DNA of 64,000 nt from Deltaproteobacteria bacterium (GTDB taxonomy: Bacteria > Myxococcota_A > Polyangia > Polyangiales > JADJMO01), in NCBI GenBank assembly GCA_025363655.1, contig JANYDK010000147.1:62001-126000 (forward strand), given 5' to 3'. Positions 44,464-52,655 of this stretch are shown one piece after another (within the stretch, counting starts at the first letter, position 1; each line of letters opens with the position of its first letter). Position numbers and translations under genes: made by a program. The notes beneath the pieces are model-generated. The model was given only the letters and a program-made list of their open reading frames with translations. It did no database searches and was not told the DNA's origin.

Positions 44464-45191
44464 GCCTGCTCAGCTCCGAAATCGTCGTCGAGGTCTGGTG
44501 GTCCGATCCCACCGAGCTCGAGGACGCTTCACGATTCGAGGCCGCGCTGCTTCACCTCGACGACGACGAGCGTGCACGCGCCCGTCGTCTTCGTCCGCCG
44601 AAGGCACGCGCCGCCTACGTCGCAGCCCATGGGCTCCTGCGTTCGATGCTCGCGCAGGAGCTCGGTAAATTCGGCCTGAAAGTCGCGCCTTCCGCCGTCG
44701 TCATCGTCCACGATCGGCACGGGGCACCGCACCTCGGGAGCGAGCACGACGGTCTCGTTTCGCTCGCTCACGATCTTCGTTTCAGTCTCACGCACACCGA
44801 CGGTTTGGTCGCCTGCGCCGTCGTTCGTTCACGCGACGTCGGCATCGACGCCGAGCACGTAGACCGGGGTGTGCTCGTCGGGGAGCTCGCGGCGCGGACG
44901 TTGACCGAGCGCGAACGCGAGACGCTCGAGGGCCGGGACGAGGCGGGGAAGGCTGCCGGTTTCCTCGCGCTCTTCACGATGAAAGAGGCCTTCACGAAGG
45001 CTCGCGGGCTCGGGCTCGCCTTGGACATGTCGACGATCGAGCTTCGCCGTGAGGGAGAACGGCTGCTCTTCGCCGACGCTCCGGACGATTGGCATCTCGA
45101 GATGCTCGCGCTCGGCGACGAGCACCAAGTGGCTCTCGCGGTCGAGCGCCGGCGCGGGGACGTTCTGCACGTCGTCACGCGCCGTCGCTGA
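44460..45191 (+). CDS. Sfp-type 4'-phosphopantetheinyl transferase
   Basis: 243 residues, pseudo-dimeric Sfp/Gsp type. HGLLRSMLAQELG and SLTHTDGLVACAVV lead to the metal-binding motif VGIDAEHVDR and the catalytic segment FTMKEAFTKARGLGL (WxxKEAxxK class). It primes carrier domains with phosphopantetheine, and the obvious target is the NRPS carrier domain encoded divergently. The GTG start overlaps the esterase stop by GTGA. The locus thus has two PPTases of different type: AcpS for the free carrier protein and this one for the NRPS. Convergent with the lipoprotein gene 21 bases downstream. Confidence 0.93.
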   Translation: MSLLSSEIVVEVWWSDPTELEDASRFEAALLHLDDDERARARRLRPPKARAAYVAAHGLLRSMLAQELGKFGLKVAPSAVVIVHDRHGAPHLGSEHDGLVSLAHDLRFSLTHTDGLVACAVVRSRDVGIDAEHVDRGVLVGELAARTLTERERETLEGRDEAGKAAGFLALFTMKEAFTKARGLGLALDMSTIELRREGERLLFADAPDDWHLEMLALGDEHQVALAVERRRGDVLHVVTRRR

Positions 45192-45212
45192 TTGCGCCGC
45201 GTACATACGACT

Positions 45213-45923
45213 TCACTTCCCGGCGACGCCGGTGCCCGGGAGCAGCTCCGTGTTCTTCGCGGTAGCCTTCTCGTCGACGACGAGACCGAGGTCCTTGGTG
45301 TTCTTCGGCTCGATCGCGCACACGGTGCCGAGGGTGAGGTACGACGACGGGAGGATATCGCTCAAGCTCTTGTCACCAGGGCGGTAGTCGACGCAGGCCT
45401 GCGCGGCGTGGAAGTGACCGAAGTTGGCGTTGGGGCCGACGGTGAACGACTTCGCCTTCTGCGCCCACGTCGAGACGCACACCAGCTGCTCGTCGACGAT
45501 GCGGAAGGTGTGACAGATGCGCGCGAGCTCGAGCTTGCCCTCACCGGAGACGCAGAGCGACTCGTGACCGGGCATCGGCGAGCTGACGCCGGCGACCGCG
45601 TCGGAGACGGTGATTTCGCTGGGGAGACAGGCGCCGCCGGGCTTCACCGAATACGTCGCGGGAAGGAGACCTTCGGGGAGCTTGCCGACGACGGTCGTCG
45701 GGTGGCCTTCGAGCGAGCCGAGCTCCACTTGAACTTCGGACAGGTCGGCCTTGAGCGAGACGTGCGTGATGTTGTCGATCTGCGCGCCGACGGCGACGTC
45801 CTTCGTGGCCGACTGATCGCTGCCGACCGGATTGCCATCGGGACCTTGCGCGACGCAGGCAACGAGCGACGAAGAACCAACGGCAACGGCGGCGAGAACG
45901 AGCGAGCGGAGGAGAGTTTTCAT
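45213..45923 (-). CDS. Lipoprotein of unknown function
   Basis: 236 residues. Clear lipoprotein leader MKTLLRSLVLAAVAVGSSSLVAC with the lipobox cysteine at residue 23. The body has seven or more cysteines outside the leader, enough for several disulphides, and looks mainly beta. GAGG lies seven bases upstream of the ATG (GAGGTATCCCC). I recognise no family. It converges on the PPTase gene and is preceded by a gap of 315 bases. It is probably a surface protein with no necessary link to the NRPS locus. Confidence 0.75.
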   Translation of the reverse strand: MKTLLRSLVLAAVAVGSSSLVACVAQGPDGNPVGSDQSATKDVAVGAQIDNITHVSLKADLSEVQVELGSLEGHPTTVVGKLPEGLLPATYSVKPGGACLPSEITVSDAVAGVSSPMPGHESLCVSGEGKLELARICHTFRIVDEQLVCVSTWAQKAKSFTVGPNANFGHFHAAQACVDYRPGDKSLSDILPSSYLTLGTVCAIEPKNTKDLGLVVDEKATAKNTELLPGTGVAGK

Positions 45924-46238
45924 GGGGATACCTCGAACAAACGGGTGGGTCGCCTCGCTGAAGCCGAGAGCCGGTTGGGCTAAGGGCACGGCACTTCGTC
46001 GCTTGTTCGGCGACTTGGAGTTCCGTGCGGGCACAGACCAGTAAAGGAAGAAGCGTGCCGCTCTCGTTCGTTCGGCCGATCAACCGGACTTTTCCGCGAA
46101 TCGCGCTCTTTTCCAGCCCCCACAGCGGAAGCTCGACGAGGGCGGTCTGTGCCACAGCGGAGGGGAGAGAAGTCCCCTGGTCACTCGGCGATGCTCATCG
46201 TGTTCACGCGCTGGATCATCTGCCTGATCGGCGACAAC
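45924..46238. other. 315-base intergenic region
   Basis: The gap between the lipoprotein start and the pseudokinase-FGE stop should contain the lipoprotein promoter, read leftward. It holds no convincing gene, repeat or hairpin. Short open frames crossing it lack the strong third-position GC bias of its neighbours. Confidence 0.5.
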
Positions 46239-48065
46239 TCATTTCACGTCATACACGCAGCGAAATCCGACGTTGACCTCGCCGTTGAAGATGGCCTGCG
46301 ACAACACGGCGTCGACGGTGAGGCTCTTCTCACTGGAGTCCCAACCCCCGCCGCGTAGCTCGGCGAGCGGACCGTCGCGGACGTCGGTCCATTCCCAGAG
46401 GTTGCCCGCGAGATCGACGGCGCCTGCTGGGCTCGCGGTCGCTGGATGCGCGCTGACGCTGGCGGTGCCGACGGGTTCCTTGCGACAGCCCCAGTTCTCG
46501 GGTCCGTAGCGAGCGAAGACCGCTTGCTCGCAGGTCGGCGTCTCGTTGCCCCAGGGAAAGCGCCGATGCTCTCCCGAAGTGGCCGCAGCGGTGAACTCAC
46601 GTCCCGTCGGGAGACGACCCTGCACGTAGCCGCAGTACGTCGCCGCCTGCGCGTAGGTGACGCAGTTGACGGGGTGATCTTCGCGACCTTGCTCGTAGAG
46701 GTTGCAGACGTGGAAGCGCCGCAGCGCATCCTTCGGATCCCAGCCGTGCCCGTGCTCATGCGTCGTCACGCAGACGTCGGCGTCGATGCACGCGCGATAG
46801 GCGGCGACGGTCACCTCGGTGCGATCGACCTGCAACAGGTGACCCGCGAGTGCAACCTCGACGGTCGGTGGCGGCGGAGGAGGAGGTGGCGTGACGGCGG
46901 CGACGATCATCGCGCTCTCGCTCGCAGACGTCGAAGCCGAAGGCGCGCTCTGCACGGGAGAAGGCGCGACGACGTTCGACGAGGTTGCCGCCGAGGACGA
47001 AGGGGCGCCCCGACGACGGAGGATGGATTCGACGCCGAAGACGACGAGGCCGAGCGTCACCGCGGTCGCGAGCACGATCGACGTCGGCAAGCGCGGCCGC
47101 TTCTTCGGCGAAGCCTCGCCACGAACGCGCGGCAGTGGCGGTGACGAGAGAGGTGCGATGTGCGGCGCGATGCGAATGGCGGCGCTGAGGGCCTCGACGA
47201 AGGCAGCGGCGCTGGCGGGCCTCGCACGTGGATCGACCGCGAGCGCGCCGCTGAGCACGCGTTCCACCGGCTCGGCCACGAGGAGCCCGTGATCTCGCAG
47301 CGACGGGCGACGCGCGCGATCGACGAGGCGCTCGAAGTAGCTGCCGTCGTCGGGAAGGAACGTCTTCGCGCCGGACACCAGCTCGAGGTAGACGAGCGCG
47401 AGGGCGAAGACGTCGACGCGTGGGCCGATCGGTCCGAGCGACGAGTCGACCTGCTCGGGTGCGGCGTGACGCGCGGTGCGACGCTTCTCGGTGCCGGCGA
47501 GCCGATGAAGCATCGCGCTGCCGAGACAGAGGAGACGCGGTGCGCGATCTTCACCGACGACGATCGCCGAGGGCTCGAGTGAGCCGTGATGACCGTCGAG
47601 CGACTGCAACGTACCGAGCGTGTCGGCGAGTGGACGAAGGAAGGCCAGCGCCTCGAGGAGCGATCGACCGGGCTCACCGCGGGCGCGACGCTCGTCGAGC
47701 TCTTCTTCGAGCGTCTTGCCGACGACGAAAGCGCGGACGAGGGCGACGACGGGCGGCGAGTGACCAGGGACCACGCCGAAGTGGATGACCTCCGGGATGC
47801 CACGCGCGTTGCCCGAGAGCGCGCGCAGCGCCTGGCCGTGACTGTGGACCTCGTCGAGCGCGTTCGTCGCGTCAGCGCCGGTGGCGCGCGTGGCCTCGAT
47901 GACCCACGACGCCCCGTCCGGGCGACGTCCACGAAAGCGCGCAAAATCAGGGTTCGCCGAGTTCGCGCTTCTCGGCCACGGCTCTTCGACGCGGACGCCC
48001 GCGAGCGTGACGCCGACGAGCTCGATCGCGTCGATCGCGGTGCCGTGCTTCACGACGCGGAGCAT
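46239..48065 (-). CDS. Pseudokinase fused through a TM helix to an FGE-sulfatase (SUMF1-like) domain
   Basis: 608 residues. The N-terminal 310 follow the Ser/Thr kinase fold (ARHAAPEQVDSS, RVDVFALALVYLELVSG), but the catalytic sites are gone: the VAIK lysine site reads WVIEA (54-58), the HRD loop reads GHHGSLEP (158-165) and DFG reads LGS (181-183). A TM helix follows at about 333-353, then a Ser/Pro linker and a formylglycine-generating-enzyme-like domain at about 400-608 (VDRTEVTVAAYRACI, RLPTGREFTAAA, AVDLAGNLWEWTD, GFRCVYD). The second domain would be outside the cytoplasm. Kinase-FGE fusions are common in myxobacteria. Here the kinase part should only bind or sense. No FGE activity is assured. 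Confidence 0.85.
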   Translation of the reverse strand: MLRVVKHGTAIDAIELVGVTLAGVRVEEPWPRSANSANPDFARFRGRRPDGASWVIEATRATGADATNALDEVHSHGQALRALSGNARGIPEVIHFGVVPGHSPPVVALVRAFVVGKTLEEELDERRARGEPGRSLLEALAFLRPLADTLGTLQSLDGHHGSLEPSAIVVGEDRAPRLLCLGSAMLHRLAGTEKRRTARHAAPEQVDSSLGPIGPRVDVFALALVYLELVSGAKTFLPDDGSYFERLVDRARRPSLRDHGLLVAEPVERVLSGALAVDPRARPASAAAFVEALSAAIRIAPHIAPLSSPPLPRVRGEASPKKRPRLPTSIVLATAVTLGLVVFGVESILRRRGAPSSSAATSSNVVAPSPVQSAPSASTSASESAMIVAAVTPPPPPPPPTVEVALAGHLLQVDRTEVTVAAYRACIDADVCVTTHEHGHGWDPKDALRRFHVCNLYEQGREDHPVNCVTYAQAATYCGYVQGRLPTGREFTAAATSGEHRRFPWGNETPTCEQAVFARYGPENWGCRKEPVGTASVSAHPATASPAGAVDLAGNLWEWTDVRDGPLAELRGGGWDSSEKSLTVDAVLSQAIFNGEVNVGFRCVYDVK

Positions 48066-48111
48066 GGGCGCTCACGCGTCGTGGATCTAGCTGCTCGGTC
48101 GCCGAAGCTAC

Positions 48112-48543
48112 TCAGGGCTCGGGCGGAACGGATGCTTTTTTGTCGCCTGCGGTGGCTGCAGCGATGGCTGCCTCTTTGCCGGCCGGTTCCCCGGCGTCGA
48201 TGGCGCACTCGCCGAAGACGACCTGCATCTTGCCGCTCGCTGGCTGCAGCTTCACCTCGAGCGATCGTGCCTTGATGACGGTGTTGTCTTTGACGGCGCC
48301 GGAGAGGAGGACCGAGTCGGCGTCGAACTCGCCGGCGATCTCGCCCTCGGAGCGGAGGTCACCGACCTTCACCTTGCCGTGGACCGCGCCGCTCGGGCTC
48401 ACGGTGAGAGCCGGCGCCTCGACGTCGCCCTCGATGCTGCCGCGCACCACAACCGCGCAGGTCGACGAGAGCGACCCCTTGAAACGGGTCCCCTCTTCGA
48501 TCAGCGTCTTCTTCTCGGAAGCCGCGCCCTTCACCTCGGCCAT
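48112..48543 (-). CDS. Bactofilin
   Basis: 143 residues. The central DUF583/bactofilin domain (about 12-110) is a beta-helix of short repeats: FKGSLSSTCAVVVRGSIEGDVEAPALTVSPSGAVHGKVKVGDLRSEGEIAGEFDADSV. Bactofilins polymerise without nucleotide into filaments that position cell-wall enzymes, chromosome machinery or surface polymers. It ends in a short Ala/Lys/Glu tail. The start overlaps the stop of the pentapeptide-repeat gene by one base (TAATG), so the two are translated together. It is a good structural partner for that protein, whose C-terminal half is also beta-helical. Confidence 0.93.
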   Translation of the reverse strand: MAEVKGAASEKKTLIEEGTRFKGSLSSTCAVVVRGSIEGDVEAPALTVSPSGAVHGKVKVGDLRSEGEIAGEFDADSVLLSGAVKDNTVIKARSLEVKLQPASGKMQVVFGECAIDAGEPAGKEAAIAAATAGDKKASVPPEP

Positions 48544-49820
48544 TACTTCTTCCTCCTTCCGTTACCCTTCGACGACGACGACTGCGCTCCCGGTTTCGCG
48601 ATTTTCACCCGCAGGTTGCACCCAGGCTCGAAACCGAAACGCGTGAATGACTCTGGTTGCTCGATCGCTCCGACGAGCGAGGCCCCTTTGCTGACGACGA
48701 GCTGGCTCGGGCCGACGATGCCCGGCGAGTCGCCCTCGAAGAAGTGCCCGTGGATCGTGATGTTGCCCGCGCCTTGGATTTGGCATCCGGCGAGGACACC
48801 GTGCTTGCCGATGACGAGCTCGGTGCCGGTGCCGATGGTGATCGAGCAGTGCTCGAAGAGGCTCTCGATCTCCACCGACGCGCCCCCACCGAACTCGAGG
48901 CTGGCGTTGCGGAGGACGTCGCCCTTGCCGAAGTAACGCGTGCCCTGCGGACGGGTGGGGGCCTTCTCTTCGACCTCTTTGCCGCTGAGGAGCGCGACGA
49001 TTTGCGCGTTGCGGAGCGGCTTGCTTCCGTCGCCTTCGGTGCTGGCGTCGATCCACTCGCAGGTGATGCCGGCGACCTCGGCGTCGGTGGCGACGACGCC
49101 GTTGAGCTTGGCGCCGGTGAGGATGGCGCCCTGCATGCGTGCGCCGGTGAAGTTGATTTTCCGCGCGTCGGCGTCGGTGAAGTCGGCGCCGGTGAGCGTC
49201 GAGTGCGAGAGGTTCACCTGCTGCATCGACGCCGAGACGAAGCGCGCCAAATTCGCGTTGGCGTCGCCCATTTCGGCGTGATCGAGGCGTGCCTTGGCGA
49301 AGTCGGCTTCCTCGAGGTTGGCCCCGCGAAGCGTGGCGTTGCGCAAATCGGCCTCGCCGAGGCGCGCGCCACCGAGGTAGCACTCGTCGAGATCGGCGTG
49401 AGTGAGGATCGAGTGGCTGAAGTCGGTCTTGCCGCAGTTGGCCGACTGCAGCTCGGCGTATGCGAGACGCGCGCCCGAAAGATTGGCGTTCATCAGGTTC
49501 GCGCCTTCGAGGTTGGCGCGACCGAGGTTGGCTCCTCGCAAGTTCGCGTTCTCGAGGTTGCACCCTTCGAGATCGGCGCTCTCGAGGTTGGCGTCCTCGA
49601 GGTTGGCGCCGACGAGGAACGTCTCGCGCAAGCTGGCGTTCTTCAAGTTGGCGCGTTTGAGACTGGCCGCCTCCAAGTTGGCGCCGTCGAGCTCGCCACG
49701 CCGCAAGTTCACCCCGTCGAGCACGGCCCGCGGCAAGACGACGCCGCGGAGGTCGGCCCGTTCGAGCGACTCGCCCTTCTGGACCTTCTTGATCACCTCG
49801 TCAGGCTGAAGACTCGGCAT
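48543..49820 (-). CDS. Pentapeptide-repeat protein with C-terminal bactofilin-like beta-helix region
   Basis: 425 residues. Residues about 18-255 consist of over 40 pentapeptide repeats of the A(D/N)LxX type (for example ANLEDANLESADLEGCNLENANLRGANL), which form a right-handed quadrilateral beta-helix. After a linker (about 255-300), residues 300-410 resemble a polymer-forming bactofilin-like domain (SLFEHCSITIGTGTELVIGKHGVLAGCQIQGAGNITIHGHF). The tail is basic. It overlaps the bactofilin start by one base. I infer that it co-assembles with, caps or anchors the bactofilin filament. No enzymatic motif is visible. Confidence 0.88.
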   Translation of the reverse strand: MPSLQPDEVIKKVQKGESLERADLRGVVLPRAVLDGVNLRRGELDGANLEAASLKRANLKNASLRETFLVGANLEDANLESADLEGCNLENANLRGANLGRANLEGANLMNANLSGARLAYAELQSANCGKTDFSHSILTHADLDECYLGGARLGEADLRNATLRGANLEEADFAKARLDHAEMGDANANLARFVSASMQQVNLSHSTLTGADFTDADARKINFTGARMQGAILTGAKLNGVVATDAEVAGITCEWIDASTEGDGSKPLRNAQIVALLSGKEVEEKAPTRPQGTRYFGKGDVLRNASLEFGGGASVEIESLFEHCSITIGTGTELVIGKHGVLAGCQIQGAGNITIHGHFFEGDSPGIVGPSQLVVSKGASLVGAIEQPESFTRFGFEPGCNLRVKIAKPGAQSSSSKGNGRRKK

Positions 49821-49881
49821 TCGCGAACACTCTCCTTCCCATTCTCACCCACAGAAGCACGATTCACGATTCAGATTCGAA

Positions 49882-51240
49882 TCACTTCTTCTCGAGCGAG
49901 CGCTGCGCATACTCCTCGAGGGCCTCCACCTTACGCTCGAACGCCAGTCGTTCGAGTGACTTCGTCACTTCGACCTCGCCGAGGCGCGCGAGGTGGAGCT
50001 GAATTTCGGCGAGCGCGCCGTCGCGATCCTTGCGGAGCTGGCGCTTCAGACGTTGCGTGCGCGCGTCGGGGAGCGCCGCGGCGTTGCGCTCGTAGTCGCC
50101 GTGCACGCGGCGCAGGTTCTGCACCATTTTCACGAGATGCTCGCGCTCTTGGGTGCGCGCCTCGTCTTTCGGCGCCGCCATGATCTCGCGTTTGTACTGT
50201 TGGAAGCGCTCGCAGATGCGCTCGGCGAGCGGCAAATCGAGCCCGGCAGCGTGCGCGACGTCACCGGCCTTGGCCACCAGCAGCATGTCGAGCGCGGAGA
50301 GACCGGCGGCATAGAGCTTGTCGAGGGTGACACGGCCGACGCCGGGGACCTGCATGAGGATGGCATGGACGATCACCGCTTCGCGCGCGTTTCGCTCTTC
50401 GCCGAGCGCGAAGGTCTGTGGCATCAACGTCACGAGGGTGGCGTAGCTGCCTTGCAGTCGTTCTTTCGCTGGCCCGGCGACCGTACGCGCGTTGACCCCC
50501 GAAGCGGCGTCGAGCGCGGCGATGAAGTCGTCGAGCGCCGGACAGAGGCCGTCGATGTGGATGGGCTCGGCGGCTTTACGCAGCGAAATCACCGCCGGTT
50601 TGCAGATGGCAAGCCACTCGCGGCTGGGCTCGCCCCACTGCAGCTCGATGACGAAATCCCGCACCTGGCGCATGTAGTTGGCGGCGATTTGCCCGAAGAG
50701 CTCGCGCATCGCAGCGATGTCGTGGGCGCCATGACCGGCGAGCGGCGGCGCCGAGCCCGCAGCGCCCCCGGAGACGCCCATCATCTGATCGAACGCGGTG
50801 TCGATCTCTTCCATGAACCCGGAGCTGACCGGTTCTGGGAGATACGAAGGACGCGAGACGCGGTTGGTCGTCGGCTCGGGATCGCTCGGCGGCGGCTGCG
50901 GCAACGGCGGCGCCGAAGGATGGACGCGATCGGCGAGGCTGGGCTCGGGCTCGGCCCACTGCTCGGGGAGAACGGGACGAAACTTCGAGCTCTTCTTCGA
51001 AAGCGGCTGACCGATGCCGACGATTTTCGAGGGAGCGATCGGCACGAGCACCTCGGAGCCGAGCGGCGGCGTCGCGCGCTTGCCGAGACCGGGGTTGGTC
51101 TGCGACGGAGGCAGCGGCGGCGTCAGCCCACGCTGAGTCACCCGCGGCAACGGCGGCGCTTGGGGCTTACGCACTGGCTCCGCGGGGGGCTCATCGGGGG
51201 GCGATCCCGACGTCGATCCGCCCCGGCGTGACACGCTCAT
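49882..51240 (-). CDS. Protein with Pro-rich leader and helix-hairpin-helix region, unknown function
   Basis: 452 residues. The first 150 are Pro-rich and probably disordered; about 155-260 form a helical bundle (AMRELFGQIAANYMRQVRDFVIELQWG); about 295-350 contain a helix-hairpin-helix-like pair, VPGVGRVTLDKLYAAGL followed by AKAGDVAHAAGLDLPLAERICERF, typical of DNA-binding or scaffold proteins; the C terminus is a long charged helix, probably coiled coil. The start at 51240 has GAGG six bases upstream; the ATG at 51267 has none. No signal peptide. I do not recognise the family; a role in DNA or filament organisation next to the bactofilin is possible. Confidence 0.75.
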   Translation of the reverse strand: MSVSRRGGSTSGSPPDEPPAEPVRKPQAPPLPRVTQRGLTPPLPPSQTNPGLGKRATPPLGSEVLVPIAPSKIVGIGQPLSKKSSKFRPVLPEQWAEPEPSLADRVHPSAPPLPQPPPSDPEPTTNRVSRPSYLPEPVSSGFMEEIDTAFDQMMGVSGGAAGSAPPLAGHGAHDIAAMRELFGQIAANYMRQVRDFVIELQWGEPSREWLAICKPAVISLRKAAEPIHIDGLCPALDDFIAALDAASGVNARTVAGPAKERLQGSYATLVTLMPQTFALGEERNAREAVIVHAILMQVPGVGRVTLDKLYAAGLSALDMLLVAKAGDVAHAAGLDLPLAERICERFQQYKREIMAAPKDEARTQEREHLVKMVQNLRRVHGDYERNAAALPDARTQRLKRQLRKDRDGALAEIQLHLARLGEVEVTKSLERLAFERKVEALEEYAQRSLEKK

Positions 51241-51486
51241 CGACCACCTCGACGATTGAACCGCCACGCATCGGCGGAAGCGACGCAGTCTCGGTCGCTG
51301 GAATCAGCATACCCATCCGCATCGCGACGCCGAGCGAATTCGGAACGATGACGAGCGCGCGGCGCGCACCTCCACGCACGTGCGGAAAACTCTGCCGAAG
51401 TCGTACGTCTTCGCGCACGGCACTCGTCACATGCGCAGCCTTGTCAGTGCGTGCGAAATCGTGCGAAGGCGACGTCACACGCGCGG

Positions 51487-51759
51487 TCACTCGCGAATCG
51501 GTAGGCGCATGACGACGGCGGTGCCTTTGCCGGGTCCGGTGTCGATGTCGATCCTGCCGCCCATCCCGGTGACGATGCCGAAGACGACCGAGAGGCCGAG
51601 ACCGGTTCCGACGCCTGGTGGTTTGGTGGTGAAGAAGGGCTCGAACGCGCGCGCTTGCTTTCGTGGATCGTCGTCGTCGATGCGACCTTGCGCGACTCGG
51701 CAGCGACAAGTTGTCGGCACGCCTGGAGGAGCCTGCGAGGCTGCCGCACCCTCGGGCAA
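51487..51759 (-). pseudogene. Remnant of a sensor histidine kinase (C-terminal HATPase part)
   Basis: The frame encodes about 90 residues, of which the last 55 are a clear histidine-kinase ATPase end: FEPFFTTKPPGVGTGLGLSVVFGIV, then GGRIDIDTGPGKGTAVVMRLPI. The G1 box that should precede it is spoiled (VAQGRIDDDD in place of DTGxGI), and there is no N box, dimerisation domain or sensor upstream on this strand before the divergent gene at 51804. It is best read as a decayed kinase. Confidence 0.75.
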
Positions 51760-51803
51760 TTTGAGTCACGCTCCGCGAGAGGCACCGCTACCATCGCTCG
51801 TCG

Positions 51804-52655
51804 ATGCCCCAGGAATCTCGGCGGCAGCGCGACTTCCGGCTCACACTCGCCGCGGCCCTCGCAGCCTCGTGTGCATGTCGCGCCGAGACCATCGACAAGC
51901 CGACGGCGCCGAGCATGTCGGAGATCGTCGCTGCCTTCGCCACTCCGAACGGGACCCTCGATGCGAGCACGGGCGTCGAAGCGCGCACCGCGGTCGATGC
52001 CGCCATCGACGGCCTCATCGGCGCCGGCGTACCGCAACTCATCTACGACACGGTCGTGAAGGCGGCGAACGACGCCGAGGCGAAGAACGGAGCCACGAGT
52101 AGCGCGATCGATTCGCACATGACGCCGAGTCTCGGAACGGAAGGCTTCGATGGAGATGGCTTCGCGCGACTGACGCGCATCTGCTCGGGATGGGCCGCGA
52201 CGCCCGTCGCCGACGACGCCACGAGCGGCCATCTCCAACTCACCTTCGGCTTCGACGCCGTCGCGCTCGATCCCGTCGTCTGGGGTGGCGCCGAGAAGTG
52301 TCGCTATCTCACGAGCGGACGACGTCTCCTCCTCGATCACGGTTCGAGCGCCGACGACGTGCGCGTGTACCTCGGACCGCGCACCAAAGTGAGTGATCTC
52401 GGAACCTCGCCGATGATCCTCGCGCTCGATCTGAAAGCCTCGCTCGACGATCGCGCGCTCGCGGCGAAGTTGGTCGTCCAATTCACGCCGGCAACGACGC
52501 GCCTCGAGCTCCTCGTGCCGGTGTCGAGCGGGAGCCTCGTGCTCTCGCTCGAATCGGGCGTCGTCGTGCAAGCGCGCGCGAAAAATGGAGTCTTCGCGTG
52601 CACGCCGGCCACGCACAAATGCGTCGACTCGGTCGGCTTCGAAGTGACGCTGTGA
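51804..52655 (+). CDS. Secreted protein or lipoprotein of unknown function
   Basis: 283 residues. N-terminal leader RLTLAAALAASCAC with cysteines at a possible lipobox, then a mixed helical and beta body with three later cysteines (ICSGW, EKCRY, FACTPATHKC). I do not recognise a family. The stop overlaps the start of the next gene (GTGA), whose product looks like an outer-membrane protein, so the two probably work together at the envelope. A weak leader means that lipoprotein versus plain secretion is undecided. Confidence 0.7.
   Translation: MPQESRRQRDFRLTLAAALAASCACRAETIDKPTAPSMSEIVAAFATPNGTLDASTGVEARTAVDAAIDGLIGAGVPQLIYDTVVKAANDAEAKNGATSSAIDSHMTPSLGTEGFDGDGFARLTRICSGWAATPVADDATSGHLQLTFGFDAVALDPVVWGGAEKCRYLTSGRRLLLDHGSSADDVRVYLGPRTKVSDLGTSPMILALDLKASLDDRALAAKLVVQFTPATTRLELLVPVSSGSLVLSLESGVVVQARAKNGVFACTPATHKCVDSVGFEVTL

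Noticed and set aside
29411..45191. Exosortase/PEP-CTERM system
   Set aside because: The hydrolases look like exosortase-A-associated ones, but no multi-pass exosortase and no PEP-CTERM tails are found in the window.
51191..51769. Minus-strand frame upstream of the HhH protein, overlapping the kinase remnant
   Set aside because: Translation has no recognisable domain and competes with the better-supported start at 51240 and the kinase remnant.
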